A stretch of DNA of 64,000 nucleotides from Diospyros lotus (GCF_014633365.1 NC_068345.1:10052058-10116057); one strand, 5' to 3'. Numbered from the stretch's first letter, positions 44,163 through 56,805 are shown. The notes: generated from the letters alone by a model not told the origin. Program-made: numbers and translations.

Positions 44163-45238
44163 AGGAGGGTGATAGCATCTATAACCTTTCTGTGTAGAGG
44201 AATATCCAATGAACACACATTTTAATGCACGAGGATCTAGCTTCCCTTTATTGACCGTAGGAACCTAAACATAGGCTGTGCACCCCGAATATTTTGGGCT
44301 TCTAGCTACTAGTCACATGAAAATCAAGAAAATGGTTAGTCAACAATTGAATTGGGCTATGAGATTCTAAGGTTTTTGATGGAAGTCTATTGATGAAAGA
44401 AGTGGCTATTAGAGCTGCTTCCCCTAATAATGTTTTGGTATATTATCGTGAAAGAGAAAGGCTCGAATAATAGCTAAAAGATGGCCATTTTTCCTCTCGA
44501 CCACTCTATTTTGTTGAGGAGTGTAGGGACAAGAGGACTCATGAATGATCCATTTTTGTTGAAAGAAATCAAATAGAGATAGGTTGAAAAAATCTCTAGC
44601 ATTGCTAGATCTAAACTGTTTTATTCCTACTCCAAACTGAGTTTTGATCATGGTATAAAATGTAGGAAACACACGGCTTACTTCTGATTTTGATTTCAAG
44701 AAATACAACCAAACTACCCTAGTACAATCATTCACAAATATAACAAACCATCTTGTCCCAGAAATATTGGGAACATTTGATGGACCCCAAATGTCACTAT
44801 GAATTAGAGAAAATGGAGAATCGATTTTTTTATTGGATAAAGGAAAAGACACTTGTTTATGTTTTGCAATTTCACACACAACACAACTAAATTGTTTAAA
44901 GTCAAGACCTTTGGCTAAATCAAGAAACATTAATTTGAGGGTGAGAAAAGAGGGGTGACCAAGCCTATAGTGTTCTAACCACATCTTATCTTCATTGGAT
45001 TGAGCTAGGCATGACATAAGAGGAAAAGACTGCTTCTTTTCCTGTCCACCTGGTTTCTCAAGGTAGAAAAGTCCTTCCCTAGCCCTAGCAAGCCTAATCA
45101 CCATCTTCTTGCCTTGTTCTTGTATCTCACAGACATTAGAATGGAAAAATACACTGCAAATAGTGTCTTCAACGAGTTTTTGGATATATATGAGATTAGC
45201 AAACAACTTAGGGACATGAAGAACATTTTTTAGGGTTA
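44163..45238 (-). pseudogene. Copia protease end, GAG-pre-integrase and integrase
   Basis: Reads LTLKNVLHVPKLFANLI (about 45190-45235), then the GAG-pre-integrase block MWLEHYRLGHPSFLTLKLMF (about 44960), CVVCEIAKHKQ and the integrase core. First Asp is in HSDIWGP, Glu in QNRVVERKN, but the second acidic site reads RSSNARDF where RSDNxxEF is usual, so catalysis should be lost. Past a frame change, KMCVHWIFLYTEKGYRCYHP-like sequence (about 44165-44215) is the end of integrase. RT and RNase H are absent. Confidence 0.85.
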
Positions 45239-45243
45239 GATGT

Positions 45244-47919
45244 TGTAACGTCCCAGAATTTTGGAGATAAATAAAAATCATTAATTCTGGTGCTTGAAGT
45301 AATTATGGAATATTTGAGGACTTAAGGAAAAAAAAAATTTATATTGTTTTAAGGAAATGGGTAATTAGGATAATTAATTATTTTATTTGGGAGTATTTAT
45401 GGAAATAATGAAAGAATAAAATAAAGTAAATTGGTGAATTTTTGGGAATTTCAGGGAGTAAGTGCAATAAAGAGAAATGAGGAATGGCGCGGGTGTGTGA
45501 ATTTCAAAAGTTATGGGGTGTTGGTGCAAGTATGCAAAAATGGACCGAGGGTTCTCTTAAATGCAAACATAGGCGTATATAGGATAAGAAGGCAGCCAGC
45601 CCAGCTGGTCACGCATGCGAATATGCTGGGTGAGGTCGTGGGATCGACCCATGACCATGTGCGCACGCGATGGAGGTTTTACTGGAATTTTTCCAGAGTA
45701 AGAAGCCCTGAAATGACGCCATTTCGGGGCAAGGGTGGACTTATGGAAGGTGCAAAACGCATCACCTGGCATGCCTTCAGCCGCCTATTCGCCTTGGCCA
45801 GCGAGTAGCCTCTGTGCTGCTTCATTTTTAAGCCAATTTTGTCCATTTTAATGCCATTTTGAGGCAAAAACAGAAGAGAGAATGAGGGAAAAGAAGATAG
45901 ACCGCAAGCTGCTCAAGAAGGGGGAAGAAAATGGAAGGAATTGGGAGAAAAATGAAAGGATTTTGGAGTTATTTTATGGTTAAAATAATCAGGTACGTGG
46001 ATAAAATTAGTACAAGCGTTGTATGTTCAAATTATAAGTTTACACGGTCAAGTTACGTATTTTATATGGTTAGATTTAATTAATTTGAGCCGTAATCTTG
46101 ATATTTTATGTAAAATATTTTACTTCTCAGCGGGAGTGCGAAAAGGTCAAGAATTGGCTGTTTAAAGGCAAGCTCCTAACACTCTCCTTATGTTCTTTAG
46201 TCCCTGTGTAAGAATCCATGGTTTTTCATATTTTAATCCCTCCCATGCTGTGACTCGGTTCCACGCATTAATAATGATAATCCGCGTGGCAACCATTCCA
46301 TGACTTAAATGTTAATAATGGGTCTATTGGTGATGAAGTAAGCTAAGTAAATGATGGCTTGGTGTTGTTCATTTCGTCCGTCGCAGGGCTTTGTATCGCT
46401 CCTCTTTTCTTTGAGAATGATGACGAACTCGTTGGGGCTAGGTTCTTGGAAAGTTGGTTATGGTTAAGATTATAGGGTTATGTTAAGAGTCTGTTATGTA
46501 TGTTGAAATAGTTTTATGTGAATGAGAAGAAATGAGAACAAGAATGGTATGTTGATGGTTATGTTGCAAGTGCATGAGATGCCATGGGAAATGTTTAAGA
46601 AATGTTATGTCGAAAGTGTATAAGTTTGATGTTATCTGCGTGTGTCTAAGGGTATGGGGTACAAAGCCACTGACTATTTACCATGGGTTGTGGCAGTCGA
46701 TGGTTGGATGTATGGACGCTAGTCATCAACTATTACGATAAGTGATAGACTGGCTAGAAGAGCTGGTATTGCCAGATTCCTGCCTTGACTTTCTGCATAT
46801 CATGATGTGTGTGATGCATGGGGGTTCGGGTTGCATTCATTGGAGGGACATGTTTTGTGTGTGATGGGGTGTGTGAACATTTGCATGACCCCGTTGGTCT
46901 AAGAGCCAACTTGAGTACCCTAGGTGAGCTGGTGCATTTAGAGCATTTCGCATGTGTGTATCCTTATGTGGGCGTAGTATGGCCTAATACTTGGTTTATG
47001 GGGGCCTTGACATCACGTTTATGCTGCAAAAGCCATTGCATTTCCTATTTGTTGCATTGCATGGTGAAAATGAGTGGCTATGGGTGATAGGTGTGGCCCA
47101 CCATGGAACGTATGCCATGAAAGTGGCCCACGATAGTGGTATGTTATGATGATATGTTCTTTGAGACTCTAGGGAATGATCTGGTGTATACCTCAGAGGT
47201 CTTTGGATGTTGAAGTTGTTTGGGCCCGTTAGGGAATGATTTGGTGTATACTCCATGGGTATTCGGTGAGACTTCGGGGAATGATCTGGTGTATACCTTA
47301 GAAGTCTATGGTAGCCTCTATTGGGTTACTATAGGTTTGTATGCAGGACTTGGGCACCAATGTGTTTATTTATGTGGGCCCAAGGACCTTCTATTTGCAA
47401 TTTACTTTATGTGTATGCATTTAGAGTTAAGACATGTGTTGAGCATGGCATGGTGTGTCATTGCATTGGCATGAATTGCATGGGATGTTGGGGAAGGGTT
47501 TTGTCTTTAACCTATAACCTTTCTTTCATGAGCTTGCTGAGTCTTGCGACTCACCTTTGCTTTCCATTATTCCAGGGAAGAGAGCGGCCTGTGTTGGCAG
47601 GGACGTTCAATGGGGTTGGACCGTCAAGCTATGGTAGCATGTGTAGGGTTCTCCTAAAACTAGGTCCTGGGTGTCATTGTGTTCAGTTAGGATAATGTTT
47701 TTATATTCTTGAGGTAGGTGTATGTTATGTAAGCTAGGTGGGCTCATGTTGTGAATGGTTATGTAAGGATGATTGTGAAATGTTATGTGATAAGAAGGTT
47801 ATGGTTTCAATAAGGGTTGTGAGTGGGTTTCAGCTTGTATTATTGTTCTATATCATTCAATTAATGACCCTTTCATGGATTCTCTATGCTAGTGGAGGCT
47901 CTGAGAGGTGGGCGTTACA
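45244..47919 (+). mobile_element. Solo LTR C (2.7 kb) nested in copia, TSD GATGT
   Basis: Starts TGTAACGTCCC and ends GGTGGGCGTTACA, with GATGT at 45239-45243 and 47920-47924. The host frame continues across the insertion (VAGQGDVLLNEH right, LTLKNVLHVPKL left). It is the same family as LTR E (inverse). It has a donor CAG-GTACGT at 45993 and a TTCCAG-G acceptor-like site at 47575. Confidence 0.93.
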
Positions 47920-47924
47920 GATGT

Positions 47925-49200
47925 TCATTGAGAAGAACATCTCCTTGGCCGGCAACAATAGTAAGAGAGTCATCTGCCATTGTGATTTTTCTTGAGCTAG
48001 AACCTGGGTTATAGGAGATGAACAAAGTGTGGATAGGAATTCATATGGTCTGAAGCACTCAAGTCTAGGATCTAGTAATTTTGGTGCAAAGTTTCTAAAG
48101 CATGTAGGGAAAAAGACAAGGAAGAAGTACTTGTGAGGGCAAGAGACAGGTACCTTTTTCTGCCTTTTTGTCTAGGGACCCTAACAAACTCCTTAGCCTT
48201 TCGATTTCTATCTTGCAAAGTTAAAAAATTTCCCCTCCTTATTTTGAATCCCTCGGTTCAGATTGTTGACTGCTGCTTGCCATATAGGCCTATCCTTGCA
48301 CTTGGCTTCTTGTCGTCCTCCTTTGGGTGGCTTTCCATGAAGCTTCCTCTATGGTGTGCTTAGGCTTTTTACAATTGGTACACCATAGAGAATCCCTATC
48401 TGTAGGTTTCTTCTCATCTCTAGGTCCTTTGCTCTATTTGATCTAATAGTGAGCTTTTAAGGACACTAGGGTTGAGCGCTCATTTGAAATAGGTTCCAAC
48501 ATTACACCCCTTCTCCCTTCTTTTTCTCGTATTAGAGAGATTACGTCATTCAAGGAAGGGATGTCTTCCTTGCCAAGAATCTGCACTCTTACTGCATCAA
48601 ATTCTATGTTGATACTAGCTAAAAAATCATATGTTCGCTCATTTTCAACAAATCTCTTATCTAGTGCAGCATCCTCACTGCACTTCATCTCTAGACACTA
48701 GCAGTGGTCAAGCTCTAGCCATAGAGTCTGCAACAAATTCGCATACTTAGTAACAGTCTTTGTACCTTACTTGGTTGTTACCACCCTTGCTCGTATTTCA
48801 TAGATTTGGGCTACATCCTTGACCTTTGAATATGTTTGCTTTATGGCCTCCCATATATCCTTGGTTGTTGTCAAGAACATGACAGTGTCCCTGATTTTTG
48901 GAATCATGGAATTCCAGAGCCAGGACATCACCAAGGAGTCTTCTTCATCCCATGCTCCAAAAGCCAAATAATTCTCATTTGGGCCAATTCCTAATAGGTG
49001 GCCAAGCTTCCTCTTTCCTTTAAGGAAGGTTCCGATCAACTGTGACCACTTCAGATGGTTCTTACCATTCAAGCGGTAAGCTATATGAAGACTCTACAAT
49101 CCCCCCCCCCCCCTGGAGCCTTCATTTTGAGTTCCAACGACCGGAATCTCTAAGGTATGGCTAGATGTTGAATCGGGTGAAGGATCTTGAATGGTAGACA
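47925..49200 (-). pseudogene. Copia gag, zinc knuckle and start of protease
   Basis: Gag reads NGKNHLKWSQLIGTFLKGKR (about 49060) and WNSMIPKIRDTVMFL, the UBN2-type gag core. It continues with FDAVRVQILGKEDIPSLNDV (48443-48688). A knuckle C-x2-C-x4-H with the last Cys replaced lies near 48330-48380. The protease region reads VTMADDSLTIVAGQGDVLL (about 47925-47985). Stops and shifts separate the blocks. Confidence 0.85.
49101..49113. repeat. Poly-C tract (13 C)
   Basis: Homopolymer in the copia 5' leader. Confidence 0.9.
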
Positions 49201-49303
49201 TGCTCAACGAAAGTTGGGTGGAAGAAGGAAAAATAATACTAATGGAGAGAAGATTGAAAGAGATAAGCTATGATCGTCCTAAGGAATCTGTTAAGGAATC
49301 CCA

Positions 49304-49317
49304 GCGCTTTGATACCA
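49304..49317 (-). promoter_or_regulatory. Primer binding site of the minus-strand copia element
   Basis: On the minus strand TGGTATCAAAGCGC directly follows the LTR end, as in copia elements primed by initiator tRNA-Met. Confidence 0.8.
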
Positions 49318-49600
49318 TGTTAAGAAAAATAGGAAAAATGTTTTTCTTCAATCTTATTCATCTCTTACTCGAGGAACAGAATTTATACAAACTTCCTTAC
49401 AATATTAAGAGGTTGCTAAAAACTAGTTAAGGAAAGATTTCTAAACCTAAATTAGGAAACTATACAAATTTAGGGTACAACAAATCAATCAGAGATATAC
49501 TAATCTAGATCTAGAAGATACAATTCTAATTTTAGAAAATATATACAACCAATCAATCACCCATCAATTAATCAATCAATCAATACTGATTAAGTCTTGT
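49318..49600 (-). repeat. 5' LTR of the minus-strand copia element (outer end approximate)
   Basis: On the minus strand it ends TTTTTCTTAACA before the primer site. The outer boundary is not sharp. An (AATC)n-like stretch lies near 49545-49580. Confidence 0.6.
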
Positions 49601-49659
49601 CTGAGATTGGGAGTAAGACCAAAACCCTTAACTGCTGATAGTTATGTTTAAAGGTTTTC

Positions 49660-50240
49660 CACTAGGTTTTATTTGGTTTTCCTCTTATCTCTCTTGCTAT
49701 TGATTTCATTTCATCTACCTGCCTCACAAGAAAAATTACCAAACCTCTTACATATCAAAACCATCTTGATTGCAAATCCCATGTCTTATTTATATATAAT
49801 CTTGGAAGCTGATTCACTAAAACAGAAAATTTTATCAAGGATATACAAAAGCGTATCCAATTACTCCATCTTGGGCCAAACACAAAACAAAGAGGACCAA
49901 CATCATGATCATTTGGCTTTTCCATATCCAAATTGTATATTACTCCCAAGTTATTGCTAGTCAAACTTGAGTCCTCAAATTTATTTAGCTCCAAGGAAGC
50001 ATCAAGAGTTTGGCAATATCATGTGAAAGCATTATGAATGTTGATACGACATTACTTGTAACTTTCTCTAATTTAGCAGCCAAACTTTAGCTAGAATTTT
50101 ACATACACTGGCCACTAAACCAATTGGTTTGAAATCCTTCAATTCTGATTCCCCCCTTCCTAAGGACAACATTGATGAACAAGGTGTTAAAAACCTTTTT
50201 CAAATTTTGAGAATTCAAAGAAGTCTTTGAAGGTATCTAT
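49660..50240 (-). pseudogene. L1-type LINE reverse transcriptase fragment
   Basis: On the minus strand the reading, across frames, has RKGGIRIEGF, then KPIGLVASVCKILAKV (PISLVxxxYKILAKV motif, about 50100), LEKVTSNVVSTF, then an open stretch (49755-49994) with NNLGVIYNLDMEKPNDHDV and WSNWIRFCISLIKFSVLVN. This is RT fingers-palm sequence of plant L1 LINEs: the LDxEKAYDxV block contains the first catalytic Asp, retained here as LDMEK. Truncated on both sides. Confidence 0.8.
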
Positions 50241-50553
50241 TATGGGACAACAAGTAAATCAATCAGATTCAGTCAAAGTGGATCCATTTAGTGTTAGAGT
50301 TTACAAGCGGTTTACTCCTGGAAAGAAAGCGGCTTAGGGAAGGGCTAAGTGTCCTAATAGTATGTTTCAAGATATTCTACCATGTTTTGTTTTCTTTTGT
50401 CAGTTATGTCAGTTGTTAGTATTTGAATTTGTCTAGATCTGCTATTATCTAGGAAACAGTTCCTAGTTCTAAGATGGCAGTTATTTCTTCTAAGATAACA
50501 GTTATTCCTCTACTTTCCTGTAAGACTTATATACAGTTCAGAAGAGAATAAAT
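50241..50553. other. Unassigned, possibly LTR-derived
   Basis: Ends ATATACAGTTCAGAAGAGAATAAAT, which resembles the leader of another LTR cut by the Sirevirus insertion. No gene. Confidence 0.3.
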
Positions 50554-51996
50554 TGATGTTTTACTCTTGTGTTTATCTTGTGTTTAGTTTTGATGATGAA
50601 AAATAAAATTGATAATATGATTTGGAAACAAAAATCAATTTCAAGTACCTTTGTGAAAATGAAAACCAAATGATTTATAATTTCTATAGATGGAGATTTG
50701 CACAAACAAGTATTAAGATTTAAAAGAATCTCCTAAATGATTTTTATAAATTGGTTTTGAACCATTGGATAAATGAAGCAAAAATTTTTCGAAGGCAAAA
50801 GACCATCTTTATGTTCTTGATAGATTGATATTTTGTCTTTGATATACTTTAGATGATAAAAATCAATTGCATCTTAATGATGAAATTATTTTATCTATGG
50901 TTATTATCTTGGTGCTCTAAATTTCTTTTATATGATTTATTAAGCACCAAAATTAATTTCATCACACAATTAAATCTTGATGACAATTGAAATATTATAT
51001 TTCCATTTGATCAAAAATTGTTGAATGAAAAATTAAATTCAATGACAAAATATTTTGTGATAAATTTTTTATGGCATTTTGGAATATTGTGTTTTTAATT
51101 GATTCAAAATGAATTTCCAATAAAAATATCTTTTAATTAAAAGAAATCATGTTTTAGTATTTTGAAATTATCAACAGTTTATAAGCGTCAACAGTTTGGC
51201 AAGCAATTGTCGATAGATAGTAAGGTTGCAACGGCAACTATTGACAGTTTTCTCTATTATGTTGACAATTCTTCATTTCTAAGCTTAATCTATCGACAAT
51301 TTATGTCCTTCTGTCGATAATTTCTTTCGCAAAAAGCTTACAACGGCTAGTTTTTCAAATTCTAACAGCTCTAACAGCTAGTTTTTGGTTGAAGCTTGTA
51401 GGATGTCTATAAATACAACTCAAGGATTTTCAAGAAAAGGCTAATGGATGAGAATGAAGTGAAGTGAGCTTGCATAATTTATTCATCTTCTCAAATTGTA
51501 TTTGTGCTTCAATTTTTCTCTCTCAAAGGTTTTGATTATCATTTTTATTATCTTGTTCAAGCCTTGTACTTTATTTTTGAGAGATCATTGTAACTAAGAG
51601 ATTCATCTCTTAGATTTTCTTTTATTATTCATTTTTTGTATTTCCTAGCTTGTGTAGCTAGAAGGACTACTTGTAAAAGTAGGAGGTTGTAATTCCTAGT
51701 CTTGGACTAGAGGACCTACTTGGTTTAAGTAGGGGATTTTAGTGGATTGAGTTCAAAATCCTTAATGAGGAGTTAAGATAGTGGATTAGGCTTGGTTTAA
51801 GCCGAACCACTAGAAATCATTGTGTTCATCTCTTGCTTATGTTTTTTGTTTCATTTATTATTTCTAGCGTTTCAATAATCCTCACTTGCAACATATTCTT
51901 ATTTGTTTTGAAAAAGATTTTAAGTTTTCAAACTAATTTTTAAATAACCCAATTCACCCCCTCTTGGGTTGGTGTCATAGCATTTCAAATCTATCA
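50554..51996 (+). repeat. 5' LTR of the Sirevirus element (1.44 kb)
   Basis: Starts TGATGTTTTACTC and ends AAATCTATCA before the primer site. Words such as GTCGATAGA, GTTGACAATT and GTCAACAGTTT recur at 51170-51330. An 11-bp TCTTGTGTTTA duplication near the start is absent from the 3' copy. Confidence 0.9.
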
Positions 51997-51997
51997 A

Positions 51998-52011
51998 TTG
52001 GTATCAGAGCC
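51998..52011 (+). promoter_or_regulatory. Primer binding site of the Sirevirus element
   Basis: TTGGTATCAGAGCC follows the LTR and matches the plant initiator tRNA-Met 3' end. Confidence 0.9.
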
Positions 52012-52051
52012 AAACTCGTTGTTCTACGTCTAACAACTTAAAGAGAGATCT

Positions 52052-52835
52052 ATGGCTCTTAAGGAAGGTTATCCTACTAATGTGGCACCTTATTTTGATG
52101 GCTCTTATTATGATTTTTGGAGAAAAATAATTTTTATTTTCATGACATCCATCTATTGTTATTTGTGGTATATTGTGGAAAATGGTTTTGTTTTAAAACC
52201 AAAGTTGGAATGGGATGATAATGATAAAATAATTTTTCTTTAGATATTAGAGCTATGCATATTTTACAACATGTCGTAAGTGATGATATTTATTCTAAAG
52301 TTTCTAAGTGCTCTAGTGCTAAAGATATATTAGACACTTTTGATTCAATTTATCTCTCTAACAAATTTTGTAAGCATGTTGATGAAAGTGTGCAAGGTGA
52401 AAATCCATTGAATCATCAACAAAGAGAGGATGAAGAAAGCTCAAATCCCATCTCGTGTTTCATATCTCAAGAAGAAGAGGAGGTAACCTCTACTTTTATT
52501 TATGTTATTGATGATAGTGAGAATGATTTTTCAAATGAAGAGTTGTTGAATGCTTTAAATGAATTATATGACAACTTTGAAAAACTTTGTTTAAAGAACA
52601 AAACTCTTCACAAACAATTAGATTTATTATCAAATGAATTGAAAGTTTTAAGATCAAATAATGAATATTTGCTTGCTTTCAATAAAGAATTTTCATTGGA
52701 AAATGACTTGAAAGAAAATCAATTGAAATCTCCTAATAGTACAGTGAATGAGAAACCTATTTTAAATAGGAAGATTTCAAATTCTTGTGATCATGACAAA
52801 GGTGTTTAAAACTTTCATAGTAAAAAAACTAATGA
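52052..52835 (+). pseudogene. Sirevirus gag, N-terminal part
   Basis: Starts MALKEGYPTNVAPYFDGSYY, the typical first block of Sirevirus gag, then a TAG (about 52244) where the frame should continue into RAMHILQHVVSDDIYSKVS. From 52255 it is open to 52809, with an acidic stretch and a coiled-coil segment (LYDNFEKLCLKNKTLHKQLD). Residual KxFHSKKTNDK sequence reaches 52835, where solo LTR D is inserted. Gag would assemble the particle in a live copy. Confidence 0.85.
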
Positions 52836-52840
52836 CAAAA

Positions 52841-55813
52841 TGTAAAGATTTGAAAAAAATAATAATAATAAAAATTAAATAATAATAAAATAAATAATCT
52901 AAAAAAAGAAAAAAAGAAAAGGGGGAGGCGAGCGGGCAACCCCCCCCCCCCCCCCAGAAATTCTCTCTCTCTCTCTCTCTCTCGAATTTTTACTGATTTC
53001 TCGCAATCCGATCGGTTGATCTTTCATCCAACTTCATTTTCACAGTTAAAGAGCCCCTAATCTACAAGGAGGTGAGTGCTTTGGTATGATTTTCGTTGGT
53101 TTTTGTCATTGTTTCACGAGATATATGTATATAGGCGTGGTTGGGTTTTTGGCCAAATGTTTAAACTCAGATCTATGAAGATTTGACCGTTGGATGTGGT
53201 TGGTTTTGGGGTATGTTGGTTGGAATAGTCGAGGGTGTCAGATGGTGGTCTCAGATCGCCGTAAATCCCTGGCCACAGTGGCCAGCGGCGACTGGCAGCA
53301 AGTCTCTATTTTGGCTAAAAATTAAACCTTAGATCTATGAAAATCTAACCATCCGATCTTAGTCATTTTTGGGTATGTTGGTCGCCTTGGTGTAGCACAC
53401 CTCATGGTAGCCTCCGATCGTCGAAAAGGTTTCCAACAACTAGCAAACAACGATGGCCAGAATGCTTCCCTATGTTGGCCAAAAATTAATTTTTAGATCT
53501 GCTAAGATCTAACTATCTGATGGCTCTCATTTTGAGATATGTCGATGTTCGTGGTGAGGGCTTCAAATCGGTATGCTAGTAGGCCATATTTCGCAGGTTG
53601 ACGGTGGTCGCTGGCGGCGGCAGAATATGGGAAAGAAAAAAAAGGAAAAAAAAGAAAAGAAAAGAAAAGAAAAGAAAAGAGTGTTTTTGGGGCTTAGGCA
53701 AGTCGAGTAAGGTTTTGGCCTAGGCTGGCGTTGCCCGATTGGGTTATAGGATGGCCTAATGTGTTGGGCATGGTTTAATCCAGTTGTGGCAGCCCTTGGG
53801 CTAGCCCAATTGACTTGTTTTCCCTTCTTGTTGCTTGTCCATGAACCTAGGATAACTTAGTTAGGTTGGTCCTACTCAGGATATCGATGTCAGTCTAATT
53901 TGGGTTCTCTTTAGGTCTCTTGGAATTGGTGATGTGATTGGCGAGTCACTTTGTTGATCAGAGTTCTAAGGACAAAGCCCTATTAGATGATTCAAGACCA
54001 AGCAAGACTGACTTCGAGTGTGTTTTAGGCTAGCCTATGATAATGACTTGGGTTTACCCCGAATCCTGATTTCTAATGGATTCATTTTATTCTAAGGCTA
54101 GCACATTGCAAATCTCTTTTTTAAGCCATCTATTAAATCACTAATTAAATTAATTATTACGCTTTTAAAAATTTACCAATTAAGTTATAAATATGATTAT
54201 ATATGTATTTTGAAAAAGAAAAACTTTAAAATATTATCTATATTAAAAGAAATCTAGTTTATGGGTGAGTATAGAAATATATATATATATTATTGTTATT
54301 GCAGCCTATAAGTGGGTGTGTAGTACCATTATACACTTACGTGTAGCATGCAAGGCAAGGCATGATGACATAGTTGATGGCTAAGCTCAATGAATTCCAT
54401 GGCACCAAATTCAAATATTGTGCGGGCCAAGGTATAAAATAATCGATTCAGGTTGTTAGGCAATGGTTAGAATTTTCGGTAATTTTCATTACGTCGGTGC
54501 TTATATTACCCAATAGTGACCACCCTGTTCTATTCATTGTAGGTTCAGATTCTCAGGATTTCACTGGATCTTCTCCTCAGGCGAGTAGACAAGATATGTT
54601 ATGTTTACCCTATATTGTGCACGTATATACTATTCCATGCATAACTTGTACATGATTTTTATATGCGGATCATAGAAAAACACTTTTAAATATTTCTAAA
54701 ATGAATGAAATATTTTCATCCTATTGGGAAAGACATAAGCAGGAAGATTATAAGTGATACCCTAACTGATTTTTTGTCTTTGAATATGTGAATATTGAAT
54801 GATATGGTGCATTTTGGTCACCACATGAAATGATAAATGGTTATGACTTATGCATTAAGTAGGGTATCATTTGCATTATTAGAGGACTAACTGGTAGATT
54901 CCTTGGTGACTCACAACAAAAAAAAATCATGGTACTGTGAGGCTTGACATGACAAGACCATGAGAGACATGGATAGTATGTTTCAGTACTGCTATCACGT
55001 GGGCTATTATAGTATTATAGTGTGATGATGATGTATGTGCCAGTATATGTACTTGTGTGCATATGTGTATAGGCGCTAGGCCAGTTTTTATTAGTGGATC
55101 CTCAGATTTGGTGCATGCATCGCATATAAAAGTATAGGAGACTTAGGTGGTTAGGTGAGCAACTTATGGGGGTTGTCTCTAGGCACCTACTTTTCCTACA
55201 CTATGTTTTTCTTTGAACCTCAAATTATGTAAACTTATGGTACATATACTCATTGTTCATCTTACTATTATGTTATTGTATCCATGATGTTCATCCTAGC
55301 ATTTTTATTGCATACTCTCCTAGTGGGTATGACATACCTTATACTCGTGAGTCCACAAGAGACTCACCTTTTTTTTTTTTAAAAAAAAAAAATATTTTCA
55401 GGAGATTATTCTTTTGAATACTGGTTCAGCAGATCTTCTGGTATGATGTCAGACCTCTTTTGATTCCTGATTTGATATAGGATGCTCTGTGGAGATGCAT
55501 ACTTATTGTTGAGTCTTTTCTTTTGTATTTTATTTTTGTGGTACACAATTGTGCCAAAAGCTCGTGATATGGGATTGTATATGTAATTATGACAGCAGGA
55601 TGACGGATATTCATTTTTGTAGCTGCTGTATATGAGATATCGAGATTTTTTTGGGAAGTTGATATAGTATTTTAATTCCTGTATTTATATTTTGTCGGTA
55701 TTATTAATGCTTATAGCAAATCAAACTAGAGAAGAGGCTTACTAATCCACGGTAGGGCCATTGTGCCTAGGGATTAGTGCTAGTTAGGACCTATTAGAAA
55801 TCGGGTCATGACA
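52841..55813 (+). mobile_element. Solo LTR D (3.0 kb) nested in Sirevirus gag, TSD CAAAA
   Basis: Runs from TGTAAAGATTTG to CGGGTCATGACA, with CAAAA at 52836-52840 and 55814-55818. Gag resumes immediately after. It contains poly-C (52940-52955), a (CT)n run (about 52962-52982), a donor-like GGAG-GTGAGT at 53072, and GACTCACC followed by TTTTCAG-G at 55401. No coding domain. Confidence 0.85.
52940..52955. repeat. Poly-C tract (16 C) next to a (CT)n run
   Basis: Homopolymer about 100 bp into solo LTR D. Confidence 0.9.
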
Positions 55814-55818
55814 CAAAA

Positions 55819-56805
55819 GCTTATCTTTTCACACCTCTCTTGATGTTAAATGTTTTTATTATTGTAAGTTAGGCCACATTGCATTTTGTTGTCCTTTTAA
55901 AAGAAAATCATCTAGTGGTCCTAATTTGAAATGGATTCCTAAGGGAACTAAGGTGTCTAGTACTTCTCATATTAAACCCCAAGGATCCAAGCATGTTTTG
56001 ATATCTAAAAATTATCATTTTAAGAGAAATGTACATAAGGATAAGAAGCAAACAATCTTCATAAAAAGAAAACAAAAATCCTTTGCTTCACATCCTAGCT
56101 ATTGGTATCATTTTGAACATAAAGGTTTTGTAAGAAACAATCCACATTGGTTTAAACAAATTTGGGTTCCTAAGGAGGAGCTTTATGCTAACAATGGTGA
56201 ACCCAAAGTGGCTTGGGCACCAAAAGCTTGTGGATGATTTATTTGTATAGATTTGCTTGACATTCAAATGGAACTGAATGTTAAAACATTTTGGATGAAT
56301 CAAGCAAGTAAGAAAAGGGGATGAAGAAGAGATTCAATCCCAAATGATGAATTTCCATCCAAGAGTAAGTAAGATTTTATTAAATAAAATCTTGGTGGTA
56401 TGTTTCTATCCCCAAACTCTATGGTCATAAGTTTTAATGATTTTGAATTATGAGTTTGCCTTTATGATTGTGTTGAAAATTTTATCCATAATTATATTAG
56501 AGAATAAAATTTGTTGATATGTGCCACAAAATGTTGTCTTGATAAATAGTTTTAAGCACAATCTAATTAGCATAAGTCAATTGTGTGATAAGGGACATAG
56601 AGTATGCTTTTAATGCCAAATCATGTGGAGTATCTTGTCTCAAAATAAATAAAAAGAATAGGAAATAGGATAGAAAATGTATATATTATTTACTTAGAAT
56701 TATTATTGTCTAGTATAGGAAAATGCTTAGTATCAACCATTTCTCAAAACACTTGGCTATGACATAAGAGACTAGGTCATGTGAGCATGAATGTTGTTGA
56801 CTATC
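55819..56805 (+). pseudogene. Sirevirus gag C-terminus (CCHC) to GAG-pre-integrase
   Basis: A CCHC knuckle reads CFYCKLGHIAFCCPFKRK at about 55850-55905, followed by KWIPKGTKVSSTSH and a basic tail to 56236. The next 500 bp are decayed protease sequence with no clear DTG/DSG motif visible. HKRLGHVSMNVVDYLS (about 56765-56805) is the GAG-pre-integrase block, and the frame ends there at the edge of LTR E. Confidence 0.75.

Larger units (their letters stand above)
44163..49600 (-). mobile_element. Copia element (Tork/Tnt1-like), interrupted, lacking RT
   Basis: Read on the minus strand: LTR, primer site, gag, zinc knuckle, protease, GAG-pre-integrase, integrase. It stops at about 44163 before RT. 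Solo LTR C (45244-47919) splits the protease region. The 3' LTR is missing. Confidence 0.85.

Noticed and set aside
45431..45808. 125-aa frame at the start of solo LTR C
   Set aside because: LTR leader region; its relative LTR E does not keep the frame.
46818..47995. Plus-strand frames of 84-124 aa
   Set aside because: Inside solo LTR C and not conserved as frames in its relative LTR E.
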